This document shows, one piece after another, positions 11,020 to 20,317 of a DNA stretch of 64,000 bases. The position numbers were made by a program, and so were the translations under genes. This stretch comes from Streptomyces sp. NBC_00091 (GTDB lineage Bacteria; Actinomycetota; Actinomycetes; Streptomycetales; Streptomycetaceae). Within the stretch, counting starts at the first letter, position 1. Every line of letters starts with the position of its first letter. Location of the stretch: contig NZ_JAPEMA010000002.1 of NCBI RefSeq assembly GCF_026343185.1, forward strand, positions 1 to 64,000. The letters are read 5' to 3'. Below the pieces are notes generated by a model, which searched no databases, had not been told where the DNA came from, and saw only the letters and a program-made list of their open reading frames with translations.

Positions 11020-11282
11020 TCACTCGACCGCCTCGCCGCCGGGCGAAGTAAGCGGTGTCTTCGCCATCGGCCTTGCGTACGACGGTGGCGTGCTTGATGT
11101 AGACGGTCTTGCCGGTCTTCTCCGCGAGCCGGAGCAGCGGGTCGGGCTGACATCCTTTCGCGTCCACCCATTCGTTGAGCTGACCTCACCGGCGGTGGTG
11201 CAGAGAAGATGGCAGCGCACGCACGGTCCGGACTGGGATGGGGCCCAGGTCGCGACCGCGGGGCGTGGGGTGGGGGTGCTCA
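11020..11282 (-). pseudogene. Small Cys-containing ORF with a frameshift
   Basis: The frame starting 'MSTPTPRPAVATWAPSQSG' carries 'CVRCHLLC', then loses protein-like character near 'EVSS'. From that point the adjacent frame reads 'NEWVDAKGCQPDPLLRLAEKTGKTVYIKHATVV', which looks much more like real protein. A one-base frameshift near 11180 is the simplest explanation. I do not recognise the family. Confidence 0.35.
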
Positions 11283-11410
11283 TGAGCGGATTCCTCTCGG
11301 CGGCGGCACTGTAGTGAACCGTTTCGCCGACGCGGCATTCCCGCCGACACACAGCGGCAGACGGACGCCACAAGCAGTCACCAGACCGTGCTCCAGTATC
11401 TGGGTAGCAG

Positions 11411-11543
11411 GGGTCCCGGAAGGGGTGCAACACGGCGGTGCAACGCGCTCGCGCAACAGCGCGTTGCACGCGTTGCGCCAGGTCAAGACTGCAACACACG
11501 GTTGCGTTCGACCGCGTTGCACCGCCCGTGTTGCAGGGGACCC
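11411..11543. repeat. Large nested dyad of GTTGCA/TGCAAC sites
   Basis: Left arm 11411-11448 (GGGTCCC...GGTGCAACACGGCGGTGCAACGCG) pairs with right arm 11510-11543 (CGCGTTGCACCGCCCGTGTTGCA.GGGACCC), with a second palindrome nested inside (GTGCAACGCGC...GCGCGTTGCAC, 11438-11469). In all, nine TTGCA/TGCAA half-sites occur within about 110 bp. It lies between two minus-strand genes, downstream of the 100-residue protein. It could be an operator cluster, an iteron-type origin or a structured recombination site. Confidence 0.65.
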
Positions 11544-11560
11544 GCGTGCAGACGGCGGGA

Positions 11561-11863
11561 CTACCTCCTGCCGTCCGCGCCCCAGCCGCCGAGGAAGTCG
11601 GCCAGGGCACAGCGCTGGTCTTCCTCGCGGGCGATCTGCTGCGCGAGCACGGTGCGGTCGATGTAGGGGTCGACGGCGGCGAGGACCAGGCGCTGGAGTT
11701 CGGCCGGCTCCAACGCCTCCACCTCCCACTGCACCGGGCGGCGGAAGTCGAAGCTGTAGCGGCGGGCCAAGGCCGGCCACCTCGGGTCGCCGCTCTTGCC
11801 CTCGGTCGCCGGGAGTCCGTACGCGCGTACCTGCTCATCTTCTTCGCGCTCGGTATGTCTCAT
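11561..11863 (-). CDS. Small plasmid-type hypothetical protein
   Basis: A 100-residue hydrophilic protein, rich in acidic and helical stretches ('EVEALEPAELQRLVLAAVDPYIDRTVLAQQIAREEDQRCALADFL'). I have the impression of similar sequences in Streptomyces accessory DNA, but know no function. The start ATG at 11863 is the first in frame. It sits immediately upstream (in its own direction) of the nested dyad, so its transcription may run into that structure. Confidence 0.55.
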   Translation of the reverse strand: MRHTEREEDEQVRAYGLPATEGKSGDPRWPALARRYSFDFRRPVQWEVEALEPAELQRLVLAAVDPYIDRTVLAQQIAREEDQRCALADFLGGWGADGRR

Positions 11864-11907
11864 GAGACATCCAGCCGACGCAAGCCGGTGCCTGGATCTG
11901 CAGGTTA

Positions 11908-12000
11908 CTGAGATTTGATGCGTGATGTCGCTGGGTCGACGTCTTGAATTGCGAAGACGAGGGTTCGCCGCGCGGCATCATGCGAAGATCACCAGTAACG
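11908..12000 (+). repeat. ~90-bp repeat A, inverted copy of the end of element 2
   Basis: This segment, beginning at 'ACTGAGATTTGATGCG' and ending '...GCATCATGCGAAGATCACCAGTAAC', aligns with the complement of 12684-12770 at high identity over its whole length. It has internal TGCGAAGA direct repeats and imperfect GATTTGATGCG/GCATCATGCGAAGATC arms, as expected of recombinase binding sites. A short plus-strand frame ending 'SRRKPVPGSAGY' stops exactly at its start, mirroring the way the second recombinase operon ends at repeat B, so it is probably the end of a lost sister element. Confidence 0.7.
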
Positions 12001-12071
12001 GGCTCTCCCGCATTGGTCGTAAGGCGTGTTGGCCTGGCTCCTGGGGGAAGGGCCCGCTTCGCGGAGCTGCG

Positions 12072-12587
12072 CTAGTAGTAGCCCTTCGTGCCGTCGAGTA
12101 GCTCCCGGACGATGTCCGCGTGCCCCGCGTGTCGCCCCGTCTCCTCGACGAGATGGATCAGTATCCAGCGGAGGTTGGCGCTGCCGTCGCGGAAGTCGGG
12201 GTGGCGGCCGACATCGTCCAGGTCGGCCGCGGCAACGATCTCGTTGCTGCGGGTGCACTGGGCCTCGTACTCCGCGAGGAGCTCTGCGAGGGAGCGGCCG
12301 TCGGTGTGCCAGTCGGCGTTCTTGCTTGACTCGTCGAATGCGGGGTTCTGCTTCTTATCGCCGCCGAGGAACAGCACTTCCAGCCATATGTGCTCGGTCC
12401 AGCGCATATGGGAGATGAGACCGGCCATCGTCATGGCCGGTGAGGTCGGGATGACCGGACGGCGCGCGTCCTCGTCGCTCAGCCCTTCGCATTTCCAGCG
12501 CAGGATCTGCCGCTGCAGGTCCAGCCAGCCGATGAGCGCGGTGCGTTCGTCCGCTTGGAGCGGGGGGCGTTTCAGTTCCGATGACAT
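12072..12587 (-). CDS. DinB-family (DUF664) protein
   Basis: A 171-residue four-helix protein with the DinB/DUF664 layout: N-terminal 'RTALIGWLDLQRQILRWKCEGL', 'GLISHMRWTEHIWLE' (first His of the metal triad) and 'LIHLVEETGRHAGHADIVRELLDG' (remaining His residues). Many actinobacterial members are thiol-dependent transferases using mycothiol. It is complete and lies alone between two inverted copies of a ~90-bp element-end sequence, so it may be cargo trapped between two mobile elements. Confidence 0.8.
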   Translation of the reverse strand: MSSELKRPPLQADERTALIGWLDLQRQILRWKCEGLSDEDARRPVIPTSPAMTMAGLISHMRWTEHIWLEVLFLGGDKKQNPAFDESSKNADWHTDGRSLAELLAEYEAQCTRSNEIVAAADLDDVGRHPDFRDGSANLRWILIHLVEETGRHAGHADIVRELLDGTKGYY

Positions 12588-12683
12588 GCCGGCGCACGCT
12601 ACCAGGGCGGTCGGGAGGGGGCGCCTGGATGACGGGCTCTTCCGCGATTTACGATCTTGGTCACGGTTGGGGACAGCGGGGTA

Positions 12684-12770
12684 TTACTGCTGATCTTCGC
12701 ATGATGCCGCGGGGCGGGCCCTCCTCTTCGCAGTTCAAGGCACCCAGTGACATGACGCATCAAACCTCAA
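12684..12770 (-). repeat. ~90-bp repeat B, end of recombinase element 2
   Basis: On the minus strand this begins at the TGA stop of the last recombinase gene of element 2 and reads 'TGAGGTTTGATGCGTCATG...GCATCATGCGAAGATCAGCAGTAAT'. It matches repeat A in inverted orientation. Its place directly after the operon suggests it is the downstream terminus of the element. Confidence 0.7.
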
Positions 12771-14257
12771 TAGCGGGGCTGACGACGCCGGCGGGGCCGG
12801 ATCGGGATGACGGTGGTTGAGACGTCCCTGGCGAGCTGCTGGCGGAGGGCTTCGTTGTCGTGGTGGAGGGCAGCGATCGCGGTGGCAGCGGCCTTGAGCT
12901 TGTTCTCCAGGAGGGTGCATTCCTGGGTCTTGGCGGCCAGCCGCTTCTTCAGGTCGGCGATGGTGGCGTCGCGCTGGGACTCGCCGGGGGTGGTCTTGCC
13001 GTGGGTGGCGATGTGGGCGTCCCAGTCGGCGAGGACGGCGTAGGCGCGGTTCATTGTGGCGCGGCTGATCTGGGCTTCTTTGTAGAGGTTCTCTTTGGTG
13101 AGGTTGATGATCTCCAGTTGTTTGCGCCCGTGCGAGTCGTAGAAGGGCAGCTGATCGGAGGTGATCATGCTGTTGCCGCACCGGTCGGGGCGGCAACGTT
13201 CGTGGAGGGGCCCCACGTGGCCTTCGGGAACGACGGCGTTTTCCAGGCAGACGGCGCCGACGGGGTTGGTGTGGTCGGCGGTGCAGTGGTTGAGCGCGCC
13301 GAAGCGGATGTGGATGCGAGCGGTGTGCAGGAGGGTGCGGGCGTCGCGGTTGCGGGCCTTGACGGTGGCGGTGATCTTGTCGAAGGTGTCTTTGACGCGG
13401 TCGGCTCCGCCCCCGAATCCGATCTCCTCGCCGGCGGTGCGGCGCTGGTAGAGGTCCTTGATCTTGCGGAACTTGGCGCTGTCGAGAGCGGTTTGCAGGT
13501 ATTTTGCCCACTGCTTGTCGGAGGCCGCGTAGCCGCGGGTGCTGGCGTTGGCCAGTGCGCGGGTGGCGAGGTGCTTGAGCTGGATGCCGGTGGCGATTTC
13601 CGAGCCGGGGAACTGGTCGGCGAGCATCGCCATTGTCTTGCGGAACATGTGGGGGCGGATGTAGGCCGGAGGGATCTCATCGAGCCCTGACCAGCGGCGT
13701 TCAGCATTGACGGTCGCCACGAACGACTCCAGCATCTTGACGCCGTCGATGGTTCCGTCCGGGCCCGTGATGTGGACGGGAGCGAAGACCCGATCGGGGT
13801 GGCTGGAGATGGCTTCGGCGACGACGAGGGCCTCGGCGACCGGGTCGGCGATCCACCAGTGCTTGCCCGGCCGGTCAACCATGCCCTTGATCTTGGTCGA
13901 TGCGATCGCGGGGGTGCTGTAGTGCTCGACGACGGACTCGCGCAGGATCTCGTGGATTTCCGAGTCGCGCATCATGGACAAGCCCACGACCAGGGCAAAT
14001 GCAGCATCACGAAGCGCCGTCTTGAGTTCGATGAGTGGCCGCGGGCCGATGCCGGGGTGCCACGGGCCTGTGCTGCCGTCCGGTCGGGTGACCTGCACCA
14101 GTTCCCCACTCAACGCATGGGGTGTAAAGCGGCCGGCGGCCACTGCGTTCTCGATCAGAGCCCGGCGCCCCTCTGCCGCTGGGCTGAGCTTGTTGGTGAG
14201 CATCGTGCGGCGGCGAGCCTCATAGCCGAGGAGCAGGGTCATCAGGTCCCAGTTCAC
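12767..14257 (-). CDS. Tyrosine recombinase 3 (catalytic part) fused to TnpC-like domain, element 2
   Basis: This frame of about 496 residues carries recombinase motifs ('SMMRDSEIHEIL', 'RPHMFRKTMAML', 'LKHLATRAL...STRGYA'), a Cys/His patch ('NHCTADHTN', 'ERCRPDRCGN') and then a region equivalent to the separate small protein of element 1: an HTH ('KENLYKEAQISRATMNRAYAVL'), a coiled coil ('DLKKRLAAKTQECTLLENKLKAA') and a tail 'VIPIRPRRRR'. A GTG at 14257 overlaps the upstream stop by 4 bp. Upstream in this frame 'VPVHAATVEGKAPR' still looks native, so a frameshift near 14280 in one longer protein is at least as likely as a true split. Confidence 0.7.
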   Translation of the reverse strand: MNWDLMTLLLGYEARRRTMLTNKLSPAAEGRRALIENAVAAGRFTPHALSGELVQVTRPDGSTGPWHPGIGPRPLIELKTALRDAAFALVVGLSMMRDSEIHEILRESVVEHYSTPAIASTKIKGMVDRPGKHWWIADPVAEALVVAEAISSHPDRVFAPVHITGPDGTIDGVKMLESFVATVNAERRWSGLDEIPPAYIRPHMFRKTMAMLADQFPGSEIATGIQLKHLATRALANASTRGYAASDKQWAKYLQTALDSAKFRKIKDLYQRRTAGEEIGFGGGADRVKDTFDKITATVKARNRDARTLLHTARIHIRFGALNHCTADHTNPVGAVCLENAVVPEGHVGPLHERCRPDRCGNSMITSDQLPFYDSHGRKQLEIINLTKENLYKEAQISRATMNRAYAVLADWDAHIATHGKTTPGESQRDATIADLKKRLAAKTQECTLLENKLKAAATAIAALHHDNEALRQQLARDVSTTVIPIRPRRRRQPRY

Positions 14258-15081
14258 CCGTGGTGCTTTCCCCTCGACGGTCGCGGCATGGACGGGAACG
14301 TGTTCCGAGGATCGGCCAGCCAGGCCCGCAAGCGGGAGTCGGCGCCCTTCACCGAGGGCTGGGCGGCTGCGTGGAGCTCGCGTAGCCGCTGGTCGGCGCG
14401 TAGGACGTCGGGGGCGAAGGTGTGGATGTATGCCCAGGCTGCGCGGATCAAGGGGAACCACGCCTCCGGGGGAACGGCGGGCGTGGAGATTCCAGCTGGG
14501 GTGGTGAGGTCCACTACTGCCCTGGCGCTCTGCCCGGGCCAGGGATCCCCGGCGGGCCAGGGCAGGCTCAGCGCGGGCTTCACCGTCGCCAGGGTCTTCA
14601 ACGCGCTCACATGTCCCGCGAGTGTGCTCTTGGCGGTGCCGTTCGCGGCCAGGTCGCGGATGCGCTGACGCAGGTCGTCCGACGTCCAGGTACCGGGATG
14701 AGCGGGGAGGCCGTTCTCTTGTCCCCATCGGGCCAGCGTCCGCAGGCGAGAGGCAAGTTGGATCAGGGTCTGTGGGTCGGCAGGGGCGCCGAGGGCGACA
14801 CCGTGCCGCAGGACGGCCGGGTGGTGCGGGTTGGACAGCACCATGAAGAACTCGCGCGCCAGGCGGTTCCAGTACGGGTCCTCCAACTCGATGCTGAAGC
14901 AGACCTTCCAGCCGCTGACGTACACATTCGCGGGACGCTTGAGTGCGGCATTGAAGTCCCATACCTCCCTGTCGCCGAACACGGGACCACTGGCATCGGG
15001 CAGAAGTGCCCGGCCCCGCAGGACAGGCTCGTCGTCGCGGAATAGCGACGGGCGTCGCTGTTGGGGCAGAGGCTGGGTCAT
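14254..15081 (-). pseudogene. Tyrosine recombinase 3, N-terminal part, element 2
   Basis: A 275-residue frame with helical core-binding features ('LASRLRTLARWGQENGLPAHPGTWT', 'STLAGHVSALKTLATV') that stops just before the catalytic domain. The last dozen residues ('FPSMPRPSRGKHHG') look out of frame while the neighbouring frame reads 'VPVHAATVEGK', so a one-base shift near 14280 probably broke a full-length gene. The ATG start overlaps the stop of recombinase 2 by 4 bp, as in element 1. Confidence 0.65.
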
Positions 15082-17009
15082 GCGTCGAACTCCGTGTAAG
15101 CGCTCAGCGGCAGGTCCAGAGTCGCCCGGCTGGCTTCGATGTGCTCGCGGGCCTGGGCGAGCTCCGTCGGCGTACGGTCTTCCAGCACCGCTCGCAGGTT
15201 CTTCCAGCGCTGTCCCCAGACCTTGTCAAAAACCTGCGGGGGCAGCCGGGAACGCACATGTTCCAGGTGTGTCCTGAACAGCAGCAGCTGCGGCAGGTTG
15301 GAGGGAGGAATCCACGCGTTTCCGCATTCCAGGCAGCTCAGGGGCGCGACCGGACACAGTTCCCCCGGACGCCCGAAGGGCGACTGCCGCGGGCTCCTGC
15401 AGTGGCTGACGCCCATGTCGAGCTGGCCGTTCATGATGTCCTCGGCCTCTTGGACGGACAGTCCGGCGGCGCGGAGCAGGTCACTCTCGACCTCGCTCTC
15501 GGCGCCGGCGACCACAGTGGGGCCGTCGACCCGGGTGAGGGCCTGGTCGAACCAGTGCTGCTGAGCGGTGACGATGGTGCGTCCGGACATGATCCGCAGC
15601 GTGGTGCCCTGGGCGTAGTGCCCGGCGAATGTCTCCTCCGTGTGGTCGTCCGCCGCCGCGCTGATCCGTCCTCCGGTGACGATGGCCTTCTCCACCTTCG
15701 TGGATTTGCGCAGGCGTCCGATGTGCCGGTCTCCCTGGATCTCGACGCCCATCGCCTCGGCCCAGTGGCCGAACCCCTCGCTCGTGACCGCGGGGTTCCA
15801 GCGGTCGAACACCAGGCGGTAGTCGCCCCGGACCGTGGCACGGACGAACAGGGTGTCGGTGACGTCAGCGGCGTTCGTGCGGGCGCGCGCGGTGAGGTCC
15901 AGAAGCTGGCGGACCACTTCGCTCGCCTCCCGTCGCGGCATGTCCAGGGTGACCGGTCGTCCCTCCGCGTCGTCGTCCTGTGGGGGTGACACGGCCGCGG
16001 GGGCCTGGTCGCGGAAGGCCCGGTGGCGTCGCCAGCCCGCGCGCTGCTTCAGCAGGGTCAGCCGGACGCCTTTGGGCAGGAACTCCACGTCCGACTCACC
16101 GAACGCGGTGACCTCCTCGGAGGCATGCCCGGTGGCATCCATCAGCAGGACACGGAAGGCTTGCAGGTCAAGGGTGGTCGGATACAACTGGGCGACGAGG
16201 CGACGACACAGCTGGAACCGTGCCATGGATCTGCTGGAGGTCCCGTCAGGTCTGGCGGCGAGAGCCTGCAGGGGCGCCGGCCACTGCCGCAGCGGGGGGA
16301 CCGTTTCGCGCATGTCGCCAGGAGTGATCTGCTCGTGGGCCAGGCCCCAGAGGAGGTCCGGGATGCTGGTCCAACTTCCCTGGTCGGGATGGCGCCCGGT
16401 TGCCGCCAGCGCCCACCCGTCGTCCAGGCGCTTGCGGGTGGCGTGAACGCTCTGCCAGGCAGCACGGACCAGGGCGCGCTTCTCCTTCCGCGCGAACTCG
16501 TCCCGCTCCGTCGACTCGCCGGTGCCGATGAGCACGGCGCGGCGACCCAGGCGGGCCAGCGCAGGGGCGACCGCCCGGTCCCGGTGGTCATCGCGACGCA
16601 CGATCAGCAAGTGCATCGCCGAAGCCAGCGCTGAAGGAACCGTGGATCCCGGTTCACAGCCTTCGGGCAGAGCGGTCTCCCAGGCCACCAGTGTGTCGAA
16701 CAGCTCCGGGTCGCTCAGGCTCGCCTTCTCGGCCGCCGGCCCGAGAGCCGTGTCGACGTATCGGCACAGACTGTCGATCGCCTGCCGGTAGTACTTCGTT
16801 TGCGACCCGAGGGCGGTGACGGCCACGTACTCGACCCACTCGTCCGCCAGCTGCCCGGCCAGCCGCGAACAGACGTAGGCCGCAGGATCAATACAGAGCA
16901 GGTTCCGGGGGATCTGGACAACGCGGGGACCGACTCCGCCCGCCGGCACCGGATTCTCCAGGGCCGCCAGGAGACGCTCACGCTCCTGCTTGGTCCGCCC
17001 CACCGTCAC
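15078..17009 (-). CDS. Tyrosine recombinase 2 of trio element 2 (divergent)
   Basis: A 643-residue protein. The first third is helical and core-binding-like; near residues 455-510 come 'GRLRKSTKVEKAIVTGG', then 'DDHTEETFAGHYAQGTTLR', which supplies His, His and a candidate Tyr in the recombinase order. Near residues 555-580 Cys pairs ('ELCPVAPLSCLECGNAW') recall the Cys-rich patch of the element-1 counterpart. The GTG start at 17009 lies 57 bp after recombinase 1; the stop overlaps the next gene by 4 bp. Appears intact. Confidence 0.7.
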   Translation of the reverse strand: MTVGRTKQERERLLAALENPVPAGGVGPRVVQIPRNLLCIDPAAYVCSRLAGQLADEWVEYVAVTALGSQTKYYRQAIDSLCRYVDTALGPAAEKASLSDPELFDTLVAWETALPEGCEPGSTVPSALASAMHLLIVRRDDHRDRAVAPALARLGRRAVLIGTGESTERDEFARKEKRALVRAAWQSVHATRKRLDDGWALAATGRHPDQGSWTSIPDLLWGLAHEQITPGDMRETVPPLRQWPAPLQALAARPDGTSSRSMARFQLCRRLVAQLYPTTLDLQAFRVLLMDATGHASEEVTAFGESDVEFLPKGVRLTLLKQRAGWRRHRAFRDQAPAAVSPPQDDDAEGRPVTLDMPRREASEVVRQLLDLTARARTNAADVTDTLFVRATVRGDYRLVFDRWNPAVTSEGFGHWAEAMGVEIQGDRHIGRLRKSTKVEKAIVTGGRISAAADDHTEETFAGHYAQGTTLRIMSGRTIVTAQQHWFDQALTRVDGPTVVAGAESEVESDLLRAAGLSVQEAEDIMNGQLDMGVSHCRSPRQSPFGRPGELCPVAPLSCLECGNAWIPPSNLPQLLLFRTHLEHVRSRLPPQVFDKVWGQRWKNLRAVLEDRTPTELAQAREHIEASRATLDLPLSAYTEFDA

Positions 17010-17065
17010 CGACCGCCGTTCGTGCTGGCAGCGACGCCCGCGAGAGCATGGGCTGCGAACTCGGC

Positions 17066-18485
17066 CTAGGTGGCATCGTCGTCGCCCACCCAGCCCCGAA
17101 ACGCAGCCTCGAACTCGTTGACCAGGTCATCTGTGTACTGCAGGTACTCATAAGTGGTCGATGGATCCGCATGCCCCAGTCTGCGGCTGACGATCAGCAG
17201 GGGGTTGTGGCGGATGTGCCCGGTCAGATAGGTGTGATGGCGGCGACTGCGGGCCTTGGGGTCCGGCTCCTCGCCATCCATTAGGTTCTCCAGGTAGGTC
17301 AGCAGTTGCAGGGCGTGAGTGTGCCTCAGGTCGTGCCATCTCCACCTGCGTGCGGGCAGGTGCGGCGTGGTGGAGTCGGCGAGGGCGGTCATCCACTCCC
17401 AGGCCCGGTGCCGGTACCCCTTCCAGGCGTCTGCCCCGGGCATCAGCCCGCCCCGGCAGACGAACAAGGTGAGGGCCTCCAGGCCGAACTCGCCCTCGTA
17501 GACAGTGATCCGCCGCAGCTTGGCGGACATGGCCGACATACGGAACTCGCGGTCGACGCCATCCAGCGTTCCGCGCACCACGCCGCCAGCGACGTCGACA
17601 CCGGCGACGACGAACAGGTCGCGGGCCTTGCGCTCCAGGGTCCTGGCGGCGGCGCGGACGATGTCCGGACGTTCGAGCACGCAGAACAGGTCAGCGGACG
17701 CGGCAGCGTCTTCGGGGACGTAGAGGGTGCGGGTCTTGCCGTACTTCGCGCACGCCTGCACCTCGAACTCCGAGCTGCCGCCCTGCATCCCGGGCCACAG
17801 CCCCATCTCGGGCAGCAGCACTGTGGCCCACTCGCGCCATCGCGCCCCCGTACCCAGGGCCAGGTCCGACCCGGCCCGGTTGCGCAACGGAGCCCAGCCC
17901 CGGTAGCCCCGGTTGACCTGCTCGTCCGGCAGCTGCCCGCCCAGGCCGACGTCGCGGAAGTACCGGTACTGCTCGAAGGTCAGGTGCCGGATGTCCATGT
18001 TCGACCGCACGCCCGGAGCCAGGGCGTTCCGGCCTCGGGCCGCCAGCCGCACCGGCTGGGCCGGCAGCGAGCCGCGCGCGACGAGGAAGCCGTAGAGATC
18101 ACCAGGATGGATGCCTCCTTCCCCCAGGTCCTGGCGGCGACCGGCTTCTTCTGCCACAGACGCCGCCAGTTGCGGTAGGCGACCAAGTCGGCCTCCGTCG
18201 CGGACAGGACATCGCTGCCCAAGCCGGCGAGATAGCCGGGCCGCCATCCGCCCGTAGTCCCGCAGCGTGGTCTCGTCGAGCAGTCCCGTGGACAGGTACC
18301 GGCCCCACTCGGACAGAGCGGGCAGCGGCATCATCGTCCAGGAATACCGGCATGCCATCCAGCAGTCCCCGCCGCTTCAGCAGCGCGGCCACCTCTTCGG
18401 CCGAGACCACCTCACTGTCGAGGTACCGGCCCAGCAACCCCGACTGTACGAAGGCGAGCTCCACCCTGATCCCTCCCGGGGCCAC
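17066..18485 (-). pseudogene. Tyrosine recombinase 1 of trio element 2, multiply frameshifted
   Basis: The catalytic half is in one frame: 'LPARRWRWHDLRHTHALQLLTYL' (HxxR) and 'VSRRLGHADPSTTYEYLQY' (His and Tyr). The N-terminal half is spread over three frames: 'MAPGGIRVELAFVQSGLLGRY' (from 18485), then 'LPALSEWGRYLSTGLLDETTLRDYGR', then 'SDVLSATEADLVAYRNWRRLWQKKPV', then back to the catalytic frame at 'GDLYGFLVARGSLPA'. Three indels within about 250 bp indicate inactivation, unless they are sequencing errors. Without this protein the element is probably immobile on its own. Confidence 0.7.
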
Positions 18486-18829
18486 GGCGCACTCCCGTCA
18501 GCCCAACTGCCTCATGTCCCACCCGTCACTGGGACTGAACCACAGGCTCCGTGAGACAGAAATGAACAGCGGAAAGAACTCATCAGTCAAAAATTCCACT
18601 GGCATGTGCGGACCGTAGGCAGGCCCGACCAATGACCGACGATCTTCGTGCGAACCCGCACAGCGGAGTGATCATCCGTGCTAGAGGACCAAGATCAAGT
18701 GCTTAGCGTTAATGGCTGTTCCGTTGGTCCCCAAGGCCGGGAGTGCCGAGCATGCGCCCATGGCCGACAGCCGCCGCCCTGTACCCCGCGCATTGCCAGA
18801 TCGGCCGGTTCCACCAGGGCCAGCAGTGC
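18486..18829. other. Upstream end of recombinase element 2
   Basis: No gene seen. The stretch should hold the operon promoter and the upstream terminus. At 18641 GATCTTCGTGCGAA resembles the GATCTTCGCATGATG core of repeat B, and CGACCAATG at 18627 is the complement of CATTGGTCG found just beyond repeat A, so the element boundary may lie near 18620-18670. Confidence 0.35.
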
Positions 18830-19108
18830 CGGGCGTAGTCCCGGGTCCAGGTCGACCACCCGTTTGCGGCCACCACCGACCCGGCGCACCCGCCCCAACG
18901 GGGCCTCACCGGAGTCTAGTTCGGTGACGCCCCGTGACGCCGTTGCCTCGCGCACGCCAGCGGCCCGGGCGACCAGTCTGATTCCGCCATGACCGATGGA
19001 CCGGGCCTCGGCCGCCAGCAGCACACGGCGCTGGCGCTCATCCAGATGCGGCAACAGCACCATGAACTTCGCCGCCAGCACCGCCGCTATGTCTTCGATC
19101 GCTTCCAT
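18830..19108 (-). pseudogene. N-terminal fragment of an ISAzo13-family transposase
   Basis: From ATG 19108 the frame reads 'IEDIAAVLAAKFMVLLPHLDERQRR', 'AEARSIGHGGIRLVARAAGV' and 'GRVRRVGGGRKRVVDLDPGLRPALLALVEP', the N-terminal HTH region of ISAzo13-type transposases. Homology ends after about 95 residues of a protein that is normally over 400. The cut lies next to the upstream end of recombinase element 2. Confidence 0.7.
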
Positions 19109-19372
19109 AGCACACCAACGACCATCAAACCGGGGAGCTGCGGGTAAATGATCTGCAAGCCCTAACTCCGCGGTCTTGGGGTCCTTCCTCGGTGCGGCCC
19201 CCGACAGAGTTCCTCTCATGAGTCCCATCTGCCCCCCTGTCACCACCCGCCGCATCCCGGGGGAACCTCAATGGGGCTATTGAGCCGAAACCGATGGGGT
19301 TCCCGGCTTGTTGGTTGGCTGTGATCGAGGGTGGGGGCGTGGTGGCGAGGTGCCGGGACGCCCTACCGGCCC

Positions 19373-20116
19373 CTACGGGCAGTTGATGGTCGCGCCGGCG
19401 CCGATGTTGGTGGTGGTGCAGGTGTCCGTGCCGGCGCCGCCGTCGACTTGACCGTCGGCGGGACCCACGATCAGGGTGGTGCCCCCGATCCCACGGATGA
19501 TGTCATCCCCATCGTCGCCCTCGATGGAGCTGGGGACCCCGAACGCGCCGAGACTCACCGCTTCGATCACATCTGGACCCGCACCACCACGGACTAGGCC
19601 GGCGTCGTCAACACTGCCGACAGTGATGGCATCGGCGCCGTCGCCCCCGTCGACGCGATGCCGGTCCCTCACAGCTGCGATGGCGCCGGTGGTGATGGTG
19701 TCGTTGCCCGCGTCTCCGAGGACGACGCCGATTCCTGTGACGGACCCGGTGGTGATGATGTCGTTGCCAGACCCGCCTGCGGCGAGTCCGCCCAGGACGC
19801 TCCCGGTGGTGATGGTGTCGTTGCCCGCGCCTCCGAGGACGTCGCCGTCGCCGGGGCCGATGAGGGGGCCGGGGGCGATGTCACCGACGATCCTGATGGT
19901 GTCGTTCCCTCCGCGCCCGTCGACGGTGAAGTCGACGGAGCCCGCACAGATGATGACGTCGTCGTCCTCGGTGCCGGTGTTGCCAGGGAGGCCGTTCACG
20001 GTACATACAGCCTGCGCGTGCGCGGGCGGCGCCAGGGCCAGAACACCGGCGGGCAGCGCCAAAGCGGCAGCCAGGGCGCCCAGCCGGGTACGACGGGATC
20101 TGACGGACAGCGTCAT
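19373..20116 (-). CDS. Secreted RTX-like calcium-binding repeat protein
   Basis: A 247-residue protein with a signal peptide at residues 1-35 (ending 'LAPPAHAQA') followed by degenerate glycine/aspartate nonapeptide-like repeats: 'VDGRGGNDTIRIVG', 'LGGAGNDTITTGSV', 'GGSGNDIITTGSV', 'LGDAGNDTITTGAI', 'IEGDDGDDIIRGI'. This is the hemolysin-type calcium-binding fold (parallel beta-roll). A Cys pair closes the C-terminus ('GTDTCTTTNIG...INCP'). No type I exporter is nearby; the signal peptide implies Sec or Tat export. Confidence 0.75.
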   Translation of the reverse strand: MTLSVRSRRTRLGALAAALALPAGVLALAPPAHAQAVCTVNGLPGNTGTEDDDVIICAGSVDFTVDGRGGNDTIRIVGDIAPGPLIGPGDGDVLGGAGNDTITTGSVLGGLAAGGSGNDIITTGSVTGIGVVLGDAGNDTITTGAIAAVRDRHRVDGGDGADAITVGSVDDAGLVRGGAGPDVIEAVSLGAFGVPSSIEGDDGDDIIRGIGGTTLIVGPADGQVDGGAGTDTCTTTNIGAGATINCP

Positions 20117-20317
20117 GGATGTTCCCGCTTCCTGTATGGGTTACCGGGCGGCAACCCGGCTGGCGCGCCGTGCGGACCTCCCGGTGCCACCATCTATCTA
20201 CCATCTGGGCATACCTGCGCAAACCACTTGTTAACGGGCAGTCAACGCCGTTGCTTGAACTCGTCAAGTAGTTCGTGACATCGGGGCAACACGGTCGTTG
20301 GGCCTGGTATGCATCCG

